Source of the DNA: Anaerolineae bacterium
GTDB taxonomy: Bacteria; Chloroflexota; Anaerolineae; B4-G1; SLSP01
Direction: 5' to 3'
NCBI GenBank assembly: GCA_016934645.1
Contig: JAFGSL010000408.1
Location: forward strand, 1-49,033
DNA: 49,033 nucleotides
The position numbers were made by a program, and so were the translations under genes. Of the stretch, positions 45,501 to 49,033 are shown piece by piece. The first letter of the stretch is position 1. Each line of letters opens with the position of its first letter. Under the pieces are notes generated by a model. The model ran no database searches, was not told the origin of the DNA, and saw only the letters and a list, made by a program, of their open reading frames with translations.

Positions 45501-46748
45501 TTCGTCGGCGTCATTCTCGCCGACAGCGGTCCAGTCGGGCTCCTTATTGTTTTGGCCCAGGCCGGCGGGCGAGCCGTGGTAGACGTAGGCTTTGCCCACT
45601 CCGGTGCCATTGTTGCTGCTGTGCAGCGCGCCGACGACGAGGTCGGCGTAGCCGTCGCCGTTGACGTCCCCCGCTGTTGCCACGGAGTAGCCAAAGAAGT
45701 CCCAGAAGTACTCGCCATAGACGAACCATGCGGGCAAGCCATCTAGGCCGGCAGGCGAGCCGTGGTAGACGTAGACCTTGCCCATCCCACTGTTGAACAA
45801 GTGTGCGCCGACGACGAGGTCGGCGTAGCCGTCGCCGTTCACGTCGCCCGCCGACGCCACGGAAATGCCAAAGTGGTCAGAGCTATTCTCGCCGGTGGCG
45901 CTCCAGGATGGCGTTGCGATCAGGGGATCGATGGTCAGGGGATAGGCCGCACCGGCGGCATCGATCACCAATGCCAGAGTACAACTTTCTGGGGGTATAT
46001 TGTCCTCACAGCCTGACAGGGCCATGTGTGCGGTGAGTGCGCGTCCGGCAGCATCGTAGGCGGAGAGGTCGCTGTAACGCAGCAGAACAACGTTACCTTC
46101 TGGCTGCGTGAATTCCACCGCTTGCTCCGCGCCCGCTTCAGCATCTCCGACCAGCGTGGGACTCAGACCGGTATCGAGGGCCAGTTCCAGCACGAGGGTC
46201 TCGCCTTCCCCCTGGGGTGGGGCGTCGAGGGTGAAACCTTGTTCAAGGCCGCGCTCGTCGTTGATGTACCACTCGGTGAGGCCGGCGCGGTGGAACTCGA
46301 GACGGTTACCGTCGGTGGTGGTCTCCGCAGGGGTGGGCAGCGGATGCACATCCCCCTCGTAGCCGTAGCCCGTGGTACGCAGTTCCAGGGCCCAGCCTGG
46401 ATCGGGAGGGGATTCCGGGTCAGTGACCGCCTGCGCCAGGCGCACTCCGCCGGTGTTGACGGTGAAATCGAAGCGTTGATCGGGATTATAGCCGCGATAG
46501 GTGAGGGCTTCGCCCTCAGTCTGCTCCGCAGTGATGCCGTAGAGGTCGTTGCGGAGCAGGGCCTGCACCTGCGCCCACCAGTCGTCGGTCACGCCGGGCA
46601 TGCCGGCGATTGCTTCGGGGATGGGCGTGCTTTCGGCGGGTGGGGGTGGGGTGGCAGCCCTCAGGGCGATAGGGGAGGGCTGCGCAATGGGCCAACCGGT
46701 CAGCAGCAAGGCAGGGATCAAGACAAGCAGCAAGAGTCTGGTTTTCAT
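36573..46748 (-). CDS. Giant secreted FG-GAP/PKD multidomain protein
   Basis: A 3391-residue exported protein. The start is the ATG at 46748 after AAGGAAG, followed by a signal peptide; a longer frame to 46871 lacks support. Order: N-terminal beta module (about 40-275); 21 FG-GAP repeats (281-1545); about 130 residues unassigned; DUF11-like domain (about 1680-1800); right-handed beta-helix with PMP-like repeats (about 1800-2150); a helical region (about 2150-2880); a beta domain (about 2880-3030); Ig-like Big_1 domain (about 3196-3286); PKD domain (about 3293-3372, IWDFGDG); C-terminal FQVHLPLVLRNSP. It is surely extracellular or surface-bound, with many calcium loops. Role unknown: adhesion and sugar binding are both possible. 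Confidence 0.9.
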   Translation of the reverse strand: MKTRLLLLVLIPALLLTGWPIAQPSPIALRAATPPPPAESTPIPEAIAGMPGVTDDWWAQVQALLRNDLYGITAEQTEGEALTYRGYNPDQRFDFTVNTGGVRLAQAVTDPESPPDPGWALELRTTGYGYEGDVHPLPTPAETTTDGNRLEFHRAGLTEWYINDERGLEQGFTLDAPPQGEGETLVLELALDTGLSPTLVGDAEAGAEQAVEFTQPEGNVVLLRYSDLSAYDAAGRALTAHMALSGCEDNIPPESCTLALVIDAAGAAYPLTIDPLIATPSWSATGENSSDHFGISVASAGDVNGDGYADLVVGAHLFNSGMGKVYVYHGSPAGLDGLPAWFVYGEYFWDFFGYSVATAGDVNGDGYADLVVGALHSSNNGTGVGKAYVYHGSPAGLGQNNKEPDWTAVGENDADEFGSSVATAGDVNGDGYADLVVGAPENNDAGYSAGKAYVYHGSPAGLGAAPAWTATGENTYDRFGYSVATAGKVNDDRYADLVVAAPHVEGRGKVYVYHGSPAGLGATPAWIATGEDSYDSFGSSVATAGDVNGDGNADLVVGAPGYDDSRGKVRIYHGSAAGLGENDREADWITTGENAYDCFGSSVATAGDVNGDGNADLVVGAYGYDDYRGKAYVYHGSDVGLGATPAWTAIGEHTGDYYTGDSFGYAVATVGDVNGDGYADLVVGAYRYDGNRGKAYVYYGTRWGLNPAFDWTAGGENAYDRFGYAVGTAGDVNGDGFADLIVGAYGYDGGRGRAYLFQGSSAGLSAVPAWSVLGEGAGDNFARAVGAAGDVNGDGYADVIIGAPYNDTGGTNAGKAYLYYGSMTGLTPGPADWMATGVYAGDNFGTAVSTAGDVTGDGYADLVVGATGYPQGTGNGKAYVYYGSPVGPTSGPANWTASGEHAADHFGFSVGTAGDVNGDGCADLVAGAWGYDENKGKAYVYHGSTTGLGTAPAWTTEGVNAGDYFGWSTAMAGDVDGDGYADLVAGAWGYDDAANTDAGRVDVYHGGVAGLGATSAFTATGQNDNDTFGFAVATAGDVDGDGYADLIVGAQGYATAAGAAYLYHGSATGLDAARSWTTSGANPGDRLGSAVGTAGDVNGDGFSDLVAGAWGYDDPAHTNVGRVYVYYGAALKLGGVPAFTAFGESTYNYFENAVAAGDVNGDGYADVAVGARGYDGWRGKVYVYYGSAAGPGQSGRDPDWTAVGENTGDACGMVAAAGDVNGDGYADLAVAATDYLMSTGKVYVYYGSATGLGDTPAWTATGITEYDQFGGAIATAGDVNGDGYADLAIGAIGYDGWRGKLYIFYGSAAGLENTPVWTAVGDTIGFARSVSTAGDVNGDGFADLVVGHGLYDGWRGKAYVYYGSSTGLGQSDRNPDWIAIGEGDSDRFGQSVGSAGDVNGDGYADMVVWAYGYDNWRGRIYVYHGSPQGLDVPFATFSGGDEGETNEGAISSVGTAGDVNGDGFTDLIVGAGRAFTDTGRVYLYYGSPLGLSAGFDPVAAGETEGDRFGSSVATVGDVNGDGYADVIASAGGYITYTGKVYIYQGNNGGGRRALATQVRGDISGITVQPWGPSYTRDSFGVALQAVHPLGRGRAKLQVQVCPSGVPFGDALCIEKTSNNWTAVSGEDGVVLKETVRGLTEGALYRWRARVLYDSPFYAQGPWRRVMAQALEGDVRSTRLPADLTISKTIFPTEPVATGSPITYTLTFTSSGPARGIVITDILSSDITDITVTSSGALISDTGHTPCCVWSVQDLEASEGGVIIITGVAQAERFANTAVIAGTSPDPNPDNNSATVQTHIPGVLYVKADATGADNGQSWANAYTDLQDALHEAAPGDQIWIAEGVYKPTATEGDLRTASFHLTSGVAIHGGFDGTEVWLHERDTASHPTILSGDVGTPNNPADNVFHVVDASGVDAAAVLEGVIIAYGNADGTDLDGVGGGMISIGGSPTLINVLFAGNSALQGGAIYLEDSVPLLTNVAFSGNAAEEEGGALYNTSSSPILINVTFSANDAYIGGGIFNISSTVTLTNAILWGNTPDQIANDATSSATVNYSDIQGGHTGTGNIASNPQFADFDGPDDVLGTPDDNLRIHTTYRHPSLVIDAGLTTALPADTWDLDGDGNTAEPLPRDLSDRWRLIGFKSITPTVDMGAYEATIVDVLAKGGALFEQGEAFRLENLQLLSSDTMAEALQNYANFNDGEWYYAFCGNYSQVDADGYCPDSDPPGIRNILLDAIDLYRVALGWPTQVFTPTRGMPLLAWEAGGQGVLSSTTEIANVHMIFGNEYLVDATDYRFSTAGIPYADQIINQELDELGEAQRQFELTIDLVFRAFNEWGVGAYCNNDQFEQFGMASGLLVSTLNETAARYFMLRNSAAALDVYNRAYTQQYMHLMALSEMAGETDTAYLQNGSWEMLNNLSQLRERAQAIHEGLDFFGFAPDYVPLQSYEQLRILTEGPTGDTGLLGTARDLEDQARDAQRTFDTNKSDMDTELDNLTVELNSQLFELCGNDVDICEGGLMLQNLDTLDVAGRRAALALLHAQNLTEQIVIEEERAGQVISVRLALGQEISAAELAKGVLRAVKTTRTSVSSSEDQISLGIEIAAEAWAQAVFKFPFPETEAGVKASLKRTVGWEHAWTWIDSTSTVWDPAEANIGQWESIQALKQAQAEAEIEGANSAALVRNLLLQQAEAVQEFYIAAEEFNTLVDEHNHLAERRSRLLSMREQAINRVASHNSHLLNPAYRIWRDSLTIQSNQAHALAAQFAYLTARAAEYELLTPYPNLGKIFRARTSNDIRIFLDGLAVWVQALDLPGQLNRYPYTLSLARDLWGLTDQIIDPEGVLSASERDQKRYEKFQELLQANLGEGKLEAWFTTALDQQRAEGQYLFSPNIWNNRIAGIGMPLAANEGVKLNIVTRQSGVSDVEVLLIHGSATGGAEAYRNVNNETAYYDPDTAVPVGYVLPAGLDPENTTVVLRPAINGVGGIANSGLLNLSVAASSWTLRIPSTSRGNLDYSQIEDIQIILDTTGRALPGLEAQAVQDAQNLQAGLEMEPATREVTVNTLAVPTLALVAPPPSLPNQIGGAYFGNVMITSPITVAIQILDLYLWNDGGVLTGTVDIERTALYTEGIHLQGVTDNEIFSLTSDPFTTTIEGRTVTQTLTLAGHAEDGGDVLKAVYTGTIENLLPTLIVAQGGFVASRPGVSGGERLVLTAGSWSIQPGNSTVITATLYDADMEPITETHTITFTTDLGTVTPQVTQTVNGEAVVTFNAGTTLGQATVLATTGKITGSARIQVSDAAPPQVDFTGTPLTGGVPLTVTFADLTLGLPNAWIWDFGDGNFSDEQDPTHVYTSTGIYTVTLTASNALDIDTRTKPGLVIVASEGPGAHFQVHLPLVLRNSP
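42112..45908 (-). repeat. 21 tandem FG-GAP coding repeats
   Basis: Units of about 60 residues with the core AGDVNGDGYADLVVGA and YVYHGSPAGL. 21 is three times seven, which fits three seven-bladed beta-propellers. Unit 4 reads KVNDDRYAD in place of DVNGDGYAD, so its calcium site is broken. The DNA repeats are coding; they are not a CRISPR or satellite. Confidence 0.85.
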
Positions 46749-46959
46749 CGGGTCAATTCTTCCTTTACCAACTATGGCTTCGATGATTGCAGCGATGAAG
46801 ACTATAGATAGTGTAGCAGGCAGCGCTGTAGGTAGTGAAATCAAAACATTGTATGATAAGATGAGGGGCACGTGGGCCTCAGCGTATGGGGGCTACTATA
46901 CTTTTATTATAGCAAGGATTTTGCGGATGTCTATAGCAAAATGTGTTATTGCAGGGCTT

Positions 46960-47091
46960 TATCATTTTCGTCACGCTGCTGTTTTTTGCTCGAAGTGGAC
47001 GCGGATGCTGCGCATCCGGCCAAATCCACACGTGCAAAGGATTTTTTATACCAAACGGGGATCTGGCGATCCCCTTGGAGCGAGAATGATA
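46960..47091 (-). repeat. Inverted copy of the structured repeat element
   Basis: Reverse complement of 36295-36410 in overall sequence, 132 bp, with TATCATTTTC and GAGAATGATA ends. The extra length is mainly an added hairpin (GGATGCTGCGCATCC type). Confidence 0.8.
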
Positions 47092-47102
47092 ACATTCTGG
47101 CG

Positions 47103-47130
47103 TTGACTATCACGGGGATAGGACTACCAT
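47103..47130 (+). promoter_or_regulatory. Candidate promoter of the MFS gene
   Basis: TTGACT (47103-47108), 16 bases, TACCAT (47125-47130). 5 of 6 and 4 of 6 matches to the sigma70 consensus. Confidence 0.4.
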
Positions 47131-47184
47131 CAGAAATCTGAGCCACAACAGATGCACACTATTTATCCTGAGGAGGTATTTTTC

Positions 47185-48423
47185 ATGACACGTTCATCCA
47201 CTTCGTTTAGAGAAAGGCTGCGCGAGTTGCCGCGCAACGTGTGGGCGGTCAGCTTGACCAGTTTCTTTATGGATATTTCCAGCGAAATGGTCATCAACAT
47301 TCTGCCGTTGTTTTTGTCGAACGTGTTGGGGGTCAAGACCAACATCATCGGTTTGATCGAGGGTATCGCCGAGGCGACTGCCAGTATCCTCAAAATTTTC
47401 TCCGGCTGGTTGTCGGATAAGCTGCGCGCGCGCAAGTGGTTGGCGGTGGCGGGCTATGGAATTTCGGCGCTCGCCAAGCCGTTCTTCTACATCGCCAATA
47501 CCTGGGGAATGGTGGCGGGTGTGCGTTGGGCTGACCGGGTCGGCAAAGGCGTGCGCACTTCGCCGCGCGACGCTCTTGTGGCCGACAGTATTGATGAGAA
47601 GCAGCGCGGGATAGCCTTCGGCTTCCATCGCGCCGCCGACACTGCCGGGGCTATGCTAGGGCTGGTGATCGCTTTGATCGTGGTTTGGCTTGCGCAACGC
47701 AGCGTCGGCGAACTGACCCGCCAGACTTTTCAGACTGTGGTGCTGATTAGCTTGATTCCGGCGGTGCTGGCTGTGATCGCGCTTGTTGTCGGTACACAGG
47801 AGGTGGCCGTGACCAAGGTGCGCGAACTGCCGCGCATCTCGTTCCGGGGATTGGGCAAGCGTTTCCTGGTTTTTATGCTTATCGTTGGTATTTTTGATCT
47901 CGGCAACTCGTCGGATGCCTTTTTGGTGCTCCGCGCGCAGGAACGCGGATTGAACATACTTGGCATTTTGGCGATGCTCGTCACCTTCAACGCCGTCTAC
48001 ACGTTGGTCAGCGCGCCGGCAGGTGCATTCTCCGATAAGATTGGACGGCGGCGTGTCATCATCGGCGGGTGGTTGGTCTACGCGATCATCTATTTGGGGT
48101 TTGCGGTTGCCGGGACCGGCTGGCACATCTGGGTGCTGTACGCTATCTACGGCGTCTACTACGGTCTGGCCTATGGCACGACGAAGGCGATGGTCGCCGA
48201 TCTCGTGCCGGAAGCGCTGCGCGGTACGGCCTACGGAACGTACAACGCGGTTTTGGGCATCCTGGACTTTCCGGCGTCGCTCATCGCCGGGATTTTGTGG
48301 CAAGGCCTGGGAAACTGGGGCGGCTTTGGGGCCTCGGCACCGTTCTTCTTCGGTGCAGCGCTGTCGCTGATCGCGGCGGTGCTGATGGCTGTGTGGGGAC
48401 CGAAAAAGTCAGCAGCTCTTTAG
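47185..48423 (+). CDS. MFS transporter
   Basis: A 412-residue permease with about twelve hydrophobic segments. The motif WADRVGKGVRTSPRDALVADS after segment 4 and the GRRRVIIGG loop mark an MFS group found in many bacteria, with unknown substrates. ATG at 47185 after GAGGAGG. The stop TAG at 48421-48423 opens a GATTAACAGGAT-family repeat. Confidence 0.88.
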   Translation: MTRSSTSFRERLRELPRNVWAVSLTSFFMDISSEMVINILPLFLSNVLGVKTNIIGLIEGIAEATASILKIFSGWLSDKLRARKWLAVAGYGISALAKPFFYIANTWGMVAGVRWADRVGKGVRTSPRDALVADSIDEKQRGIAFGFHRAADTAGAMLGLVIALIVVWLAQRSVGELTRQTFQTVVLISLIPAVLAVIALVVGTQEVAVTKVRELPRISFRGLGKRFLVFMLIVGIFDLGNSSDAFLVLRAQERGLNILGILAMLVTFNAVYTLVSAPAGAFSDKIGRRRVIIGGWLVYAIIYLGFAVAGTGWHIWVLYAIYGVYYGLAYGTTKAMVADLVPEALRGTAYGTYNAVLGILDFPASLIAGILWQGLGNWGGFGASAPFFFGAALSLIAAVLMAVWGPKKSAAL

Positions 48424-48489
48424 ACAGGATTTACAAGATTAACAGGATGAAGAAGGCTCTCTCATCCTGAACATCCTGTTAATCCTGTC
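48423..48489. terminator. Bidirectional palindrome between convergent genes
   Basis: Imperfect inverted repeat of 28-base arms (48423-48450 and 48462-48489), GATTAACAGGAT family. It touches the stop codons of both converging genes, so it may end transcription in both directions. Confidence 0.65.
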
Positions 48490-49033
48490 GAAAATGCACA
48501 GGCCGCGAGACGAGGATGCCGTCTTCACGCTGGACGCGAATGGCAAAATCACGACCGGAAATCTTTCCGGCGTCGATTTGCAGGCCGATTTCTCCGTCGG
48601 TGGGGTAGCCATCGTTGTATTCCTGCAAATACCAGGCGTAGGAATTGCCCGTGCGCACTAGCGCTTTGACGGCCTCTTTGTCCGGCTGGCGGCCTTCGAG
48701 CCGGTTGTGGAGGTAGTAGGCGCATAGTTCGTCCTCGTCGGTGCGCTGTTCCCACGCGCCCATCGCCACAATGGAGACGACGTCGGGTGCGTCGCGCAGT
48801 ACAGCATGGACGGTGGCTTCGGCGGTCAGGAACGAGGCTGCGTACAGACGTTCTGCACCCGGTGCGGCGGCGCAGATCCCGGCGACGCCCGCGCTGGTGC
48901 GCTGGATAAGCGTCTTCCCGCGTACGTCGTGTAGGTAAAAGTTGCGCGGCGAGTTATCGAAGTCGAAACCGGTTTCTTCGTAGGTCATCAGGTTGCTGAC
49001 CTCGCCCATCGTGTAGTCGCCGCGCCCTTCGGC
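48479..49033 (-). CDS. comB: 2-phosphosulfolactate phosphatase-like protein (ComB), partial
   Basis: The N-terminal part is cut by the window end; the frame is open to 49033, so the ATG at 49009 is probably internal. The visible 184 residues carry the ComB segments GFDFDNSP, LIQRTSAGVAG and LYAASFLTAEATV, and an EDELCAYYL segment. In methanogens ComB makes sulfolactate for coenzyme M; in most bacteria its role is not known. The last residues (RQD) and stop are read from a GATTAACAGGAT-family repeat. Confidence 0.85.
   Translation of the reverse strand, partial: AEGRGDYTMGEVSNLMTYEETGFDFDNSPRNFYLHDVRGKTLIQRTSAGVAGICAAAPGAERLYAASFLTAEATVHAVLRDAPDVVSIVAMGAWEQRTDEDELCAYYLHNRLEGRQPDKEAVKALVRTGNSYAWYLQEYNDGYPTDGEIGLQIDAGKISGRDFAIRVQREDGILVSRPVHFRQD

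Larger units (their letters stand above)
46749..47184. other. 436-base divergent intergenic region
   Basis: Separates the giant gene (minus) from the MFS gene (plus). It holds the repeat element at 46960-47091 and a candidate promoter at 47103-47130. The part 46749-46959 is AT-richer and shows no gene; I see no firm promoter for the giant gene. Confidence 0.7.

Noticed and set aside
42112..45908. Tandem DNA periodicity suggesting a CRISPR or satellite array
   Set aside because: The period is about 180 bases in frame and translates to FG-GAP repeats; there are no spacers.
46749..46871. Upstream extension of the giant protein to 46871
   Set aside because: The added 41 residues precede a clear signal peptide that has its own ribosome site at 46748.
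36295..47091. Composite transposon carrying the giant gene
   Set aside because: No transposase and no visible target duplication; kept as an inverted-repeat observation only.

Overview
The window looks like a chromosomal segment of a Chloroflexota bacterium, probably an Anaerolineae-like heterotroph. This is inferred from gene style only: CUT1 sugar transporters without an ATPase, YtcQ/LplB/YtcP-type components, large FG-GAP and PKD secreted proteins ending in LPLVxRN, many sugar-acid and glycan genes, and gaps packed with short palindromic repeats. No rRNA, tRNA, CRISPR array, transposase or prophage gene was seen.

Layout. 143-7050 (minus): URO-D-like methyltransferase, a 1223-residue multi-GAF histidine kinase, aldo/keto reductase, EamA transporter. 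7177-10806 (minus): sugar-binding lipoprotein, GH63-like glycosidase, Gfo/Idh/MocA oxidoreductase. 10890-16760 (minus): GT2-like transferase, MFS permease, secreted DUF4091/PKD protein and a LinA-like nucleotidyltransferase in one close-packed row. 16871-19201 (minus): sugar isomerase-like TIM barrel, amidohydrolase, GNAT. 19258-21730 (minus): NADP aldehyde dehydrogenase and FAH-fold dehydratase. 22022-31157 (plus): a likely eight-gene operon led by a LacI-type DNA-binding domain fused to an ADP-ribosylglycohydrolase-fold domain, then GH172, esterase, membrane protein, solute-binding lipoprotein, two permeases and an amidohydrolase. 31184-33468 (minus): PIN/Phd toxin-antitoxin pair with two uncharacterised genes. 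33541-36268 (minus): YjhG/YagF-type sugar-acid dehydratase and alpha/beta hydrolase. 36573-46748 (minus): a single 3391-residue secreted FG-GAP protein. 47185-48423 (plus): MFS permease. 48479 to the window end (minus): partial ComB-like phosphatase.

How it fits together. The YjhG/YagF dehydratase, the FAH-fold 2-keto-3-deoxypentonate dehydratase and the NADP aldehyde dehydrogenase are three successive steps of a non-phosphorylative (Weimberg-type) pentose route to 2-oxoglutarate. Two of them are divergent from the GH172/esterase/ABC operon. I infer a locus that trims furanosidic or acylated oligosaccharides, imports the products and oxidises the pentoses. The LacI-ADP-ribosylglycohydrolase fusion at the divergent junction is the strongest candidate for an undescribed regulator; two similar CG-centred operator-like sites lie in its promoter region.

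Other notable signals are a shared C-terminal motif in two large secreted proteins, a roughly 116-132 bp structured repeat flanking the giant gene in inverted orientation, and many genes whose stop codons lie inside intergenic palindromic repeats.
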